A stretch of DNA of 64,000 nucleotides, from NCBI RefSeq assembly GCF_001682855.1, contig NZ_MAQW01000012.1:930001-994000 (forward strand), read 5' to 3'. The stretch is from Bacillus sp. FJAT-27264. Its GTDB lineage: Bacteria > Bacillota > Bacilli > Paenibacillales > Paenibacillaceae. Under the pieces are notes generated by a model. That model saw only the letters and a program-made list of their open reading frames with translations, ran no database searches and was not told the DNA's origin. The position numbers and the translations under genes were made by a program. Positions 44,276 through 52,181 of the stretch are shown here, one piece after another (the stretch's first letter is position 1; each line of letters opens with the position of its first letter).

Positions 44276-44710
44276 TTATTTTGTCCCTACATAACATCTC
44301 CAGGTGCGGTTCTCTTGAATCTTCACTGCTTTGAACCCGGTTTGCCTGAACAACTGCTCTACCTCTTCATCTTGAGTAAATGAAGGCATATGGTAATTGA
44401 TTTTGTAAATTTCAGAAACAATGATAAAGGTTCCTGCTTCCCGATTTTTTTGTGTTGAAGTTTCTACAGATTGCGGAGAAATAACGACACCGTAAATCTT
44501 GGCAAGTTTATATTTTTTCGCAAACCTATGTATGGTCTGACCACCACCGCAGCCGATGTCCAGTATAATAGCATCTTCTTTTATCGCAATCCCGTGAAAA
44601 GCCCAGGATATCATCTTCAAATGGGCCTTGTTCATAATCTTCAGCATCATATTACCCACCAACCCTTTAGGGTGTTGAGCTTGCCCAATAAGTGCCTGTA
44701 GAAGGCTCAT
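44276..44710 (-). pseudogene. SAM-dependent methyltransferase with an internal deletion
   Basis: 144 residues and a good start (GAGGAGGG 6 bases before ATG). The first 90 residues match a class I methyltransferase (ILDIGCGGGQTIHRFAKKY motif I). After KIYGVVISPQSVETSTQKN the sequence jumps straight to EAGTFIIVSEIYKINY, the strand after the usual 'RVLKPGG' turn. About 55-65 residues, including motifs II-III, are missing. The acidic residue that binds SAM ribose (normally GVDIS) is Val. The reading frame is kept, but the protein is unlikely to be active. Confidence 0.7.
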
Positions 44711-44962
44711 CCTGATCCCTCCTCTCTCGTATCTTCACTCGTAAACTATATCACCCAAAATTAACCATTATTATGATTTAATATGTTTTATTTTACAAAT
44801 AATAACTTTTTAATGCAATCTTCTAATAGATTCGAATGTGGCTATACACCAAACAGGAACGTCACCCCCCCCGACCAAAGAGTTGCTTACTCTGCAAAAA
44901 AACCGTACCATTTCGGTGATTCAGCCTAATTTGCTCCACTCAACCAAAGAATTGTCTTCTTG
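44711..44962. other. Gene-free stretch with a 30-bp direct repeat
   Basis: AT-rich. ACCAAAGAGTTGCTTACTC (from 44875) and ACCAAAGAATTGTCTTCTT (from 44943), each continuing into GCAAAAAAA, form a diverged direct repeat 68 bp apart. A C-run (8 Cs) lies near 44867. No coding frame or RNA was recognised. Confidence 0.5.
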
Positions 44963-45020
44963 CAAAAAAAGACTGTAAACACACATCGCCTATAACGGCT
45001 GATCTGTGTCTACAGTCTTT
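44963..45020 (-). terminator. Terminator of the HAD phosphatase gene
   Basis: AAAGACTGTA-ACACA-ATC pairs with GAT-TGTGT-TACAGTCTTT (18 of 20 bases), followed on the minus strand by TTTTTTTGC. Confidence 0.85.
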
Positions 45021-45065
45021 AATAACTAACCTTTTTAGTATGTCTTGTTCGTTCCACTTGTCACT

Positions 45066-45866
45066 TTAGGACAAGCAGTATTTTACGAGCGCATCACGTA
45101 CGCCATGTTCATTGTTGGTCCCGGTAATGACATCAGCGGCCGCTTTGACCTCTACTGGGGAATTCTCCATCGCTACACCCAGACCAGCATACGTCAGCAT
45201 GGAAATATCATTGAAGTAGTTGCCGATAGATAGAACTTCCTCCCGGGGAACGCCTAGATCTGCTGCCAGGTTTTTTAGTGCATTGCCTTTGGACGCTTCC
45301 GGATTCATAAAATCAATGAAAAATTCCCCACTGCGCAAAATGTTATATTGCTGTGTCCAGGTGCCCCATTCCCGCTCTGCTTCATCCAGAATATCCGGCT
45401 TCGAGAACACGGTGAACTTCACAATCGGCTCCCGGAAATCATCCCAAGCCGGCAGCGAGGCTGGTACAACCTGAAAATTCTCATACATATGATTAGCTTC
45501 TTTGGATAGGTTCTCCACATTGTCCACATACATATCAAAAGCCGTATTGATGTCAAAATGCATCCCGCGTTCGCGGCAATACTCAATATAAGGGTCTAAT
45601 CCGCGTGCGTCCAATCCGTATTGATGCAGCACTTCCCGGTTTTCTACTCGTACCGTGGCTGCGCCGTTATGGCCCAAAACATAACCCGACAATCCCATCT
45701 CCTGCATGAAAGGAATCGAATTTTGCGGGCTGCGCCCTGTACACAATACAATTCGGCCGCCCAGTCGCGTTACTTCCGCAATGGCTTGCACGTTCTCTTC
45801 GCTCAGTTGATGGTCATCATTGAGCAGTGTCCCATCGACATCCAACGCAATCAGTTTGTATCTCAT
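45066..45866 (-). CDS. Cof-type HAD-superfamily phosphatase
   Basis: About 266 residues. Motif I is IALDVDGTLLNDD (nucleophile Asp near residue 8), motif II LCTGRSPQN, and the Cof-type C2 cap is followed by motif IV GNYFNDISMLTYAG, with the upstream Lys in EASKGNAL. Enzymes of this family dephosphorylate sugar phosphates, flavin nucleotides or phospholipid-like substrates in the cytoplasm. The frame opens at 45917, but the Met at 45866 (MRYKLIALD) is the family start and has AAGGA about 9 bases before it. The motif IV sequence reads GNYFND where GDxxND is usual, a change worth noting. Confidence 0.9.
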   Translation of the reverse strand: MRYKLIALDVDGTLLNDDHQLSEENVQAIAEVTRLGGRIVLCTGRSPQNSIPFMQEMGLSGYVLGHNGAATVRVENREVLHQYGLDARGLDPYIEYCRERGMHFDINTAFDMYVDNVENLSKEANHMYENFQVVPASLPAWDDFREPIVKFTVFSKPDILDEAEREWGTWTQQYNILRSGEFFIDFMNPEASKGNALKNLAADLGVPREEVLSIGNYFNDISMLTYAGLGVAMENSPVEVKAAADVITGTNNEHGVRDALVKYCLS

Positions 45867-46011
45867 ACTCCACCATCCTTGTCTGTCTTTGTTTGTTATC
45901 TGCTTAGCGAGGTCCATTATTTATGTGACTGTATGAAACGCACACCACAGGTTATATATCTCAGATGAATCAACTTCGGACGCATCCTTGGAGCTCCCTA
46001 TAGTCCCCAAT

Positions 46012-46067
46012 AGCTCCCTAGCTCCCTAGCTCCTTAGCTCCTTAGCTCCTTAGTTCCTTAGCTACAT
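46012..46067. repeat. 8-bp tandem repeat
   Basis: AGCTCCCT occurs twice, then AGCTCCTT three times, then AGTTCCTT, in direct succession. It is a simple-sequence tract in a region without genes. Confidence 0.85.
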
Positions 46068-46160
46068 GAATTGCCTGAGTTTTGACCCTGTGCTCTTCAA
46101 TCATTTGAACGGCTACCGCGGAATCCAATACAGCGATCCCAGCAGCAACTATAGTAGGCT

Positions 46161-46354
46161 TAAAATAAGGGCAATCTCGCACCTTAATTTACAGAATTCA
46201 CCTATGGGCTAGAAAATAACGGCATTAATGCACCTTATTTTTCGTGAATACGCCCTTCCAGCAGCGAAAGGAAGAAATTAGTGTGCAATTTTGCCTTTAA
46301 TCGCTCTTTTTTTGTTTATTCAGCGTAATTAAGGTACCATTTTGCCTTTATTTT
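46161..46354. repeat. Four more copies of the AT-rich palindromic repeat
   Basis: Copies at about 46161-46191, 46212-46243, 46275-46301 and 46326-46354. The first two show the palindrome best: AAAATAAGG ... CCTTAATTT and GAAAATAACG ... CACCTTATTTTTC around GCAATCTCGC or GCATTAATGC. They are the same family as 43991-44180. Confidence 0.75.
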
Positions 46355-46392
46355 CTGCTACTCCCCTGTGCCAAGGTGAATTTGGCCTCCGG

Positions 46393-46735
46393 GCTATAGC
46401 TGAGTCTCCGAATTACGGCTTGCCCACCAAACTATCGCTTAATCACTGGATTATGGCTTGCTCACCAAACTATCGCTTAATCACCGAGTTACGGCTTGCT
46501 CATTAAACTATCGCTTAACCACCGAATTACGGCTTGCCCACCCTGCTATCGCTTAATCACCGGATTACGGCTTGCTCACTAAACTATCGCTTAATCACCG
46601 TGTTACGGCTTGCTCACTAAACTATCGCTTAATCACCGGATTACGGCTTGCCCACCAAACTTCGCTTAATCATCGAGTTACGGCTTGCTCACCATGCTAT
46701 CGCTTAATCACTGGATTACGGCTTGCTCACTGAAT
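46393..46735. repeat. 38-bp minisatellite, about nine units
   Basis: Eight full units of 38 bp, one with a single-base deletion, plus a diverged half unit at the left and a partial one at the right. Each contains TTACGGCTTG and CTATCGCTTAATCACCG. Units are directly contiguous with no spacers. 38 is not a multiple of three, and stops occur in all frames, so it is non-coding. Confidence 0.95.
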
Positions 46736-46772
46736 TATTAATCAGCAGGTAGCCCACAGCCTTTATCCGACT

Positions 46773-46976
46773 TATCCTTCTCTACACGCATCCAGCAAAC
46801 GCAGCTCCTCGGCTGTCCATTCGCGGCAGGCACCCTGCGACGGGCTTTCGTCCAGCTTCAGCTCACCTACAGCCGCCTTTTTCCTTCTCTACACGCATCC
46901 AGCAAACGCAGCTCCTCAGCTATCAACTCGCGGCAGAGGGCTGCAGCAAGTTTTCATCTGCTTCAGCCCGTCCATA
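46773..46976 (-). pseudogene. Two decayed tandem copies of the 3' end of the pseudouridine synthase gene
   Basis: Segments 46773-46870 and 46878-46976 each resemble the last 100 or so bases of the adjacent gene (46984-47080). On the minus strand the far copy still reads LKLDESPSQGACRE-TAEELRLL in frame. The near copy has lost its first half but keeps IAEELRLLDACREG. They are relics of tandem duplication of a gene tail. Confidence 0.85.
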
Positions 46977-46983
46977 GCTACCT

Positions 46984-47745
46984 TTATCCTTCTCTACCCG
47001 CATCCAGCAGGCGCAGCTCCTCGGCTGTCAGCTCGCGGCAGGCGCCCTGCGGCAGGCTTTCGTCCAGCTTCAGCCCGCCCATAGATACTCGCTTCAGGAA
47101 GACTACCTTTTTGCCGACGGCCTGGAACATCCGTTTGACCTGATGGAATTTCCCTTCGGTAATCGTAAGCGAAATCTGCGAGATGACTTTACTGCCGCGC
47201 TCGCGGCTAAGGATGGTCAACTGCGCAGGTAGTGTCATATACCCGTCTTCAAGCTCCACACCGGCTGCGAAGGCCGCTACATCGGCAGCATCCACTTCGC
47301 CCTCCACTGTGGCCTCATAAGTCTTAGGCACATGTTTGCGCGGGGACAACAATTCGTGCGCGAGCTTGCCGTCGTTAGTGAGCAGAAGTAGTCCTACCGT
47401 ATCCTTATCCAGCCGACCGACCGGGAACGGTTCGAAATGCGCATATTCCTGGTCCAACAGGTCAATTACTGTCCGATCCCGGCGGTCCTCGGTTGCCGAG
47501 AGAACACCAGGAGGTTTATTCATCATAAGATATATATGTTCGCGGTACGTAAAACGTTGGCCGCCAATTTCTATGACATCTTGGTTAGGATCCACATGAA
47601 TACCGCTGTCCTTGACCACGGTACCGTTCACTGTAATGAGGCCCTGCTTGGCCTGCTTACGAATCTCGCTGCGTGAACCGGCTCCGATATGGGAGAGCAC
47701 TTTATCCAACCGTTGCTTCTTGCTGCTATTACCTGAAGCTCCCAT
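46984..47745 (-). CDS. RsuA-family ribosomal pseudouridine synthase
   Basis: 253 residues. An N-terminal S4 RNA-binding domain (RLDKVLSHIGAGSRSEIRKQ, about 12-70) precedes the RsuA/RluB/RluE catalytic domain. The catalytic Asp is in PVGRLDKDTVGLLLLTNDG (about 117), and KTYEATVEGEVD and GKFHQVKRMFQAVGKKV follow. It isomerises uridine in 16S rRNA. The ATG is one base after the stop of the upstream methyltransferase gene, so the two rRNA-modifying enzymes are co-translated. Two relics of its own 3' end follow it. Confidence 0.93.
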   Translation of the reverse strand: MGASGNSSKKQRLDKVLSHIGAGSRSEIRKQAKQGLITVNGTVVKDSGIHVDPNQDVIEIGGQRFTYREHIYLMMNKPPGVLSATEDRRDRTVIDLLDQEYAHFEPFPVGRLDKDTVGLLLLTNDGKLAHELLSPRKHVPKTYEATVEGEVDAADVAAFAAGVELEDGYMTLPAQLTILSRERGSKVISQISLTITEGKFHQVKRMFQAVGKKVVFLKRVSMGGLKLDESLPQGACRELTAEELRLLDAGREG

Positions 47746-47746
47746 C

Positions 47747-49261
47747 CTACGTCCACCTCCATCCAGCGGGATATTCGTTCTTCAGCATGCCATTCTGCCA
47801 CTTGCCCCATCCGGCGCTGTAGCCATCGATGCAGACCAGCACATAGCCCTTCAAGGGGCTTCCAGGCTTAACGACTAACCGTTCCTCAGGGATCGCCAAT
47901 GTCTCTCCCTTAAGATAAGATACCGCTTCGCCGCTCGCACTGGACAACGACAGACTGCGGCTGCTTTCTTCAGCCCGCAGCGCCGTCGCCAGTGGATGGC
48001 CGGGAATGAACCGGCCATTGCGGACCTGTCCCAGGTACCACCCGGGACGAACCGCCTTAAGCCCGTTCAGTGCCGCCTGTGGAAGCGGCGACAGGTACAG
48101 ATGGTCACCAAACAGCACCGGGTGACCATCTGGCTCTGGGCTCAGCTGTTCGCGAGCCCAGTCGCGGTACGCAGACAGCGCGGCCTCTTCAGCAGAGGCC
48201 TGACCAGCCCGGCCACCGTCCCGGCCGGCCCGCTGCCCGCCCTTGCCGCGCCCGTTCTCTGCGCGGCGCACGGCAGACTTGCCAGACTCGGCCTTGCCTT
48301 TCTTAGGCCGAGCCGCAGCTGACAGTGTTACATCGTCAGCCGTATCAACTTCGGCACCCGGCTTCGCGGTGCCGTCATGCCTCAGTACGGCCATAAAGTG
48401 GCCTTCGCCCTTCACCTTGTGCGGCCACAGCCGTGCTGTACCGGCAAGCTCGCCGAATCCCGGCGCGAACGATCCGGTTCCGCCCACGGGCACTACCGCG
48501 AAATGCGGATGCGCCACGAGGAAGGTCGCGATGCTGCCTTCATTCTCTTCTGGGGAGAAGGTACAAGTAGAGTAGACAAGCGTTCCACCCGGAGCCAGCG
48601 CCATTGCGGCCGAGTTTAGAATCTCCCGCTGCATAGCCGCATATTTATCCGGTGTCTCAGGTTCCCACTGACGCACCATGTCCTCATCCTTGCGGAACAT
48701 CCCCTCGCCGGAGCAAGGAGCATCGATTAGGATTTTGTCAAAAAAGCCAGGGAACGCCGCCGCGATGCGCTCTGGGCTCTCGTTCAATACGATCCCGTTC
48801 CGAACGCCGTACAACTCCAGATTCTTAGCCAGCGCTTTTGTCCGCTCGGAATGAAGATCATTGCTGATCAAGAGACCCTCGCCCTGAAGCTTCGCGGCAA
48901 TCTGGGTGGATTTGCCGCCGGGAGCCGCACACAGATCGAGCACACGGTCGCCGGGCTCTACACCCAGCAGTTCCACCGGAGCCATAGCGCTCGGCTCCTG
49001 AATGTAATACAAGCCCGCATGATAATAGGGATGCTTGCCCGGGCGCGCCCCTTCTTCAGTATAAAATCCCGTAGGACACCACGGGATAGGCTCAAGCCCA
49101 AGCGGTGACAGCTCCCGCAAGGCTTCTACCGTTATTTTTAACGTATTCACCCGGATGCCTCCATATGGGGTCTCCTTGTAGGTGTCCGCAAATTGCTGAT
49201 ATTCATTTCCCAGCAGTTCCTTCATCCGCTGGGTGAAAGTGCCGGGCAGTTGTGCCGCCAT
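47747..49261 (-). CDS. RsmF/NOP-type RNA (cytosine-C5) methyltransferase, paralogue B
   Basis: 504 residues, with the same layout as the gene at 42209: motif I VLDLCAAPGGKSTQIAAKLQ (about 115), DAPCSGEGMFRKDEDM (about 192) and YSTCTFSPEENEGSI (about 240), then a PUA-like C-terminal domain. A Lys/Arg/Gly/Ala-rich linker (about 310-350, GKGGQRAGRDGGRAG) separates them and is strongly basic, perhaps helping RNA binding. AGGAGG is 8 bases before the ATG. It is followed with a 1-base gap by the pseudouridine synthase. A structured leader lies upstream. Confidence 0.93.
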   Translation of the reverse strand: MAAQLPGTFTQRMKELLGNEYQQFADTYKETPYGGIRVNTLKITVEALRELSPLGLEPIPWCPTGFYTEEGARPGKHPYYHAGLYYIQEPSAMAPVELLGVEPGDRVLDLCAAPGGKSTQIAAKLQGEGLLISNDLHSERTKALAKNLELYGVRNGIVLNESPERIAAAFPGFFDKILIDAPCSGEGMFRKDEDMVRQWEPETPDKYAAMQREILNSAAMALAPGGTLVYSTCTFSPEENEGSIATFLVAHPHFAVVPVGGTGSFAPGFGELAGTARLWPHKVKGEGHFMAVLRHDGTAKPGAEVDTADDVTLSAAARPKKGKAESGKSAVRRAENGRGKGGQRAGRDGGRAGQASAEEAALSAYRDWAREQLSPEPDGHPVLFGDHLYLSPLPQAALNGLKAVRPGWYLGQVRNGRFIPGHPLATALRAEESSRSLSLSSASGEAVSYLKGETLAIPEERLVVKPGSPLKGYVLVCIDGYSAGWGKWQNGMLKNEYPAGWRWT

Positions 49262-49299
49262 GATGCCGTCCTCCTGCTAAATAGGGTGATGAAAGACTC

Positions 49300-49437
49300 A
49301 AGGAACACCCTTGCGGGTGCCCCTTAAGTAAACAGCTTATTCTATATAAGCTGAACTTAAGAATTAAGCAAGCTGATACGAGAACGCCCTGTGAATCTCA
49401 GGGTTTCATCAATCATCAAGGTTTTATTCTTAAGTTC
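49300..49437 (-). other. Candidate structured leader RNA or intergenic stem-loop cluster
   Basis: Three hairpins lie together: CACCC-TTGC-GGGTG (49306-49319), AGCTTAT-n5-ATAAGCT (49334-49352), and a 12-bp perfect stem GAACTTAAGAAT (49353-49364) with ATTCTTAAGTTC (49426-49437). The long stem encloses CCCTG-n7-CAGGG (49387-49403). No T-run follows any stem, so this is not an ordinary terminator. It could be a leader of the methyltransferase operon. No known class was recognised. Confidence 0.45.
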
Positions 49438-49454
49438 ACTTTTAGATAAGTACT

Positions 49455-49904
49455 TTATTTGTGCCTGGCTCTGTCAGGTCTTTGCGGGCCGCGCCGCTGC
49501 GGATGATTTGTCTCGATGCCGGGGGCGGCCAGCGCCACTTCTGCTACCAGCGCCGAATCAACAATGTCGATACTAAGATCATAATAAGGAAAAGGCTGAT
49601 CAGCGAAGCTCTCCAGACGAACACCATACGCCTTTACTTCTCCCACCAGCTTCGCAAGATCGATGCCGAGCGTCCGCGCCGGATAGTTCTCCAGCTTGGC
49701 TGCCGCCCCTTGCAGCATCATTCTGCCTCCGCGAACGTTGTTGTTCCGGAAATGATATAGTCCAACGGCTACCTGTAGCAACCCCTTATATAAAGGGTCC
49801 TTGTCCTTGGCAAGCCACAGCTCCTCAAGCACTTCATGACACTCAAAATAATCTCTGTCCCGGTTAAAGTAGACCAGATAGGCCAGGTAAAGCGGTTCAT
49901 AAGC
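49455..49904 (-). CDS. DUF309 domain-containing protein
   Basis: About 149 residues. The DUF309 signature is visible: YFNRDRDYFECHEVLEELWL near residue 12, then GLLQVAVGLYHFRNNNVRGG. It is an all-helical cytoplasmic protein of unknown function, with conserved His and Glu suggestive of a metal or ligand site. Its ATG at 49904 overlaps the end of relQ by 8 bases, so it is made together with the alarmone synthetase. The tail (about 20 residues, Arg/Pro-rich) is not conserved-looking. Confidence 0.85.
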   Translation of the reverse strand, partial: AYEPLYLAYLVYFNRDRDYFECHEVLEELWLAKDKDPLYKGLLQVAVGLYHFRNNNVRGGRMMLQGAAAKLENYPARTLGIDLAKLVGEVKAYGVRLESFADQPFPYYDLSIDIVDSALVAEVALAAPGIETNHPQRRGPQRPDRARHK

Positions 49905-50709
49905 CATCCGGCAAATCGCCCTTCTTCGCTTCCGACAGCAGGCCGCGCACATGATCCAGTAATTCCTTCATAGCTTCCATATCATGAGCCTGCCATATCT
50001 CATTGAACCGCGCCTGGCTTTCGATGGCCTCATTGACGAGATGATAGAAGTACAACTGGTGGATGGCCTTCAGCACTTGTGTGGTTGTGTTCGAGTTCTC
50101 CTCGAATGTCTTCTGGGCATCCAGAATTTCTTCACGAATGCTGGACATTTCACTGTCAAGGATCGAAGCCGCCTCCGCTGCCGTCTTTAGGCGTCCTCGG
50201 ATGACATCCGGCAGGCTTTCGCGGTATTTATAATTCAGCGAGTGCTCAATCGTCGCCCAGAAATTCATCGCCAGTGTGCGGATCTGAATCTCGGCGAGCA
50301 CAATTTTTTGGCCCAGTGCAGTCTGCACGGGATATTTAATAATCATATGAAAGCTACGGTAGCCGCTATCTTTATAATTGGTGATGTAATCTTTCTCATA
50401 GAGGACTTCCAGGTCCTTGCGGGCCCGGATATATTCAGCCACTCTGCGGATATCCTCCACGAATTGGCACATAATGCGAATGCCGGCGATATCCTCAATG
50501 CCCGTCTCCAGATCTTCCATCTTCACATTCAGGCGCTTGGCCTTTTCCAGAATGCTGGAGAGCCGTTTTACCCGGCCGGTTACGAACTCAATTGGCGTAT
50601 ATTCCTCTCTTTTTTTCAACTCCGAACGCATGGTCTTAAACTTAACTTTCAGTTCCTCCACAGTTTGCTCATATGGAAGTAAAAAAGTTCCCCAATCCCT
50701 TCCGTCCAT
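49897..50709 (-). CDS. relQ: Small alarmone synthetase RelQ (GTP pyrophosphokinase)
   Basis: 270 residues, colinear with B. subtilis RelQ/YjbM but about 60 residues longer at the C terminus. Motifs: PIEFVTGRVKRLSSILEKAK, DIAGIRIMCQFVEDI, YKDSGYRSFHMII, and AEIQIRTLAMNFWATIEHSL. It transfers pyrophosphate from ATP to GTP or GDP and has no hydrolase domain. AGGAGG lies 9 bases before the ATG. It sits 30 bases downstream of pyrD and overlaps the DUF309 gene, forming a pyrD-relQ-DUF309 operon that links nucleotide synthesis with the stringent response. Confidence 0.95.
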   Translation of the reverse strand: MDGRDWGTFLLPYEQTVEELKVKFKTMRSELKKREEYTPIEFVTGRVKRLSSILEKAKRLNVKMEDLETGIEDIAGIRIMCQFVEDIRRVAEYIRARKDLEVLYEKDYITNYKDSGYRSFHMIIKYPVQTALGQKIVLAEIQIRTLAMNFWATIEHSLNYKYRESLPDVIRGRLKTAAEAASILDSEMSSIREEILDAQKTFEENSNTTTQVLKAIHQLYFYHLVNEAIESQARFNEIWQAHDMEAMKELLDHVRGLLSEAKKGDLPDGL

Positions 50710-50739
50710 CGCCTTCGTCCTCCTGTCCTTTCATCTTCC

Positions 50740-51837
50740 TCAGTGATGATCCGCGCCCACCGCTTCGGAAAGTGTACGGAATCCGTCCCGGTGCAGCAGT
50801 TGCCGCAATCCGGCATGTAGCTTCCGGTTCACTTCTGGCCCCTCATAGATGAGGGCTGTATAAATCTCAACCAAGCTCGCGCCCGCCCGGATTTTGTCAT
50901 AAGCATCCTGACTGGTGAAAATCCCGCCTGAACCGATAATAGGCATCTTGCCGCCGGTCTGGCTGTAGATTTTGCGGATAATCTCGGTAGAACGGTCACG
51001 CAGCGGCTTGCCGCTGAGCCCCCCGGCCTCTCCCGCTTTCTCGTGACTCAGCCCCTCGCGGGTTATCGTAGTATTAGTAGCGATAATACCGTCCATCCCC
51101 GCTTCAGTCAGCGTATGTACCATATATTCCAGCTCGGTGTCGCTCACGTCGGGAGCGATCTTCACCAGCAGGCTTTTGTTCAGTCCGGTCGCCTTGCGCT
51201 GAATCTCCATCTCTTCCTTGACCTGGGCCAGCAGGAACGACAGTTCACTGCCGTGCTGGAGGCTGCGCAGGTCCGGCGTATTCGGCGAGCTAATGTTCAC
51301 CACAAAAAAATCACCGTACGGATACAGCGTACGGATACACTGGCGGTAATCCTCATGAGCCGCTTCATTACTTGTCGCCTTATTCCGTCCAATATTAACC
51401 GCAACCGGAATTCTGCGGTGCTTCAGTGCCTTCAGGCGCTGGACCATAGCCTCGGCCCCTTCATTATTGAAGCCCATCCGGTTAATCAGGGCCTCGTCTG
51501 AGGGCAAGCGGAACAACCGCGGGCTCTCGTTGCCCGGCTGTCCTTTGGGCGTCACCGTCCCCACTTCCATAAAGCCAAAGCCGATGGAAGAAAACCCCGG
51601 CACCGCTGCAGCGTTCTTATCCAGGCCCGCAGCCAGTCCCACCGGCGTAGGAAAATGAACGCCAAACAAATCGACAGCCATGTCAGCCGTCTCCGGCACC
51701 CCGTACATTAGACGCAGAGCTGCGCTGCCACCAGGCATAAATGCCGCTTTGTCCAGGCCGCCAACGACAAGATGGTGCGCCTTTTCCGGGTCCATTTTGA
51801 AGAAAATTGGTTTTCCAAAATTACGATACAGCACCAT
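50740..51837 (-). CDS. pyrD: Dihydroorotate dehydrogenase, class 2 (quinone)
   Basis: 365 residues. The N-terminal helical extension (LYRNFGKPIFFKMDPEKAHH) is the membrane-contacting domain of class 2 enzymes. The barrel has GFMEVGTVTPKGQPGN, NIGRNKATSNEAAHEDY, and FFVVNISSPNTPDLRSLQ, followed by the FMN-binding IIGSGGIFTSQDAYDKI. It oxidises dihydroorotate with quinone as acceptor in pyrimidine synthesis. Many Bacilli use the class 1B form inside the pyr operon, so a class 2 gene here may be an additional or alternative enzyme. AAGGAG precedes the ATG. Confidence 0.95.
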   Translation of the reverse strand: MVLYRNFGKPIFFKMDPEKAHHLVVGGLDKAAFMPGGSAALRLMYGVPETADMAVDLFGVHFPTPVGLAAGLDKNAAAVPGFSSIGFGFMEVGTVTPKGQPGNESPRLFRLPSDEALINRMGFNNEGAEAMVQRLKALKHRRIPVAVNIGRNKATSNEAAHEDYRQCIRTLYPYGDFFVVNISSPNTPDLRSLQHGSELSFLLAQVKEEMEIQRKATGLNKSLLVKIAPDVSDTELEYMVHTLTEAGMDGIIATNTTITREGLSHEKAGEAGGLSGKPLRDRSTEIIRKIYSQTGGKMPIIGSGGIFTSQDAYDKIRAGASLVEIYTALIYEGPEVNRKLHAGLRQLLHRDGFRTLSEAVGADHH

Positions 51838-52045
51838 TCTCGCTCCTTCATGGGGTCATTGCTAGTGCTTAAGTCTCCCCGCTTCTGTAGGTTTCTACTT
51901 GATTTTAGCCTTTTCCGGGTGAAAAGAAAAGTTTTTTGCCCTTTCCCGCCCCAAAGGGCCCGGAGTCCAAGTATAGTAATTTTATTGTAAACGCATTACA
52001 ATGTAAGGGTAATCACCGATTATAAGAGAAAGAAGGTCGAACTGT

Positions 52046-52177
52046 ATGTCAACTAAACGTAAACCCCCTACACTGCAGCAGAAGAAGGAAGAAGTGAACC
52101 GCAAAGCCCTCTTGTGGATCGGCGTAAGCCTTGCAGCACTCATTATCTTAGTTGTTGTGCTGTTGATTGTGCTTTAG
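52046..52177 (+). CDS. Small single-pass membrane protein, 43 residues
   Basis: The sequence starts MSTKRKPPTLQQKKEEVNRK and then has one long hydrophobic helix (ALLWIGVSLAALIILVVVLL) to the end. It is a tail-anchored layout with a basic, cytoplasmic N terminus. GAAGG lies 9 bases before the ATG. It is convergent with the L,D-transpeptidase gene, ending 4 bases from it. The family was not recognised with confidence. Confidence 0.65.
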   Translation: MSTKRKPPTLQQKKEEVNRKALLWIGVSLAALIILVVVLLIVL

Positions 52178-52181
52178 GCAA

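Noticed and set aside
46393..46735. Possible CRISPR array from regularly spaced repeats
   Set aside because: The 38-bp units are directly adjacent and no unique spacers lie between them; no cas genes are in the window.
49262..49454. T-box leader before the RsmF-rsuA operon
   Set aside because: A GGGTG sequence is present, but the T-box motif AGGGTGGTACCGCG and a specifier-loop arrangement are not.
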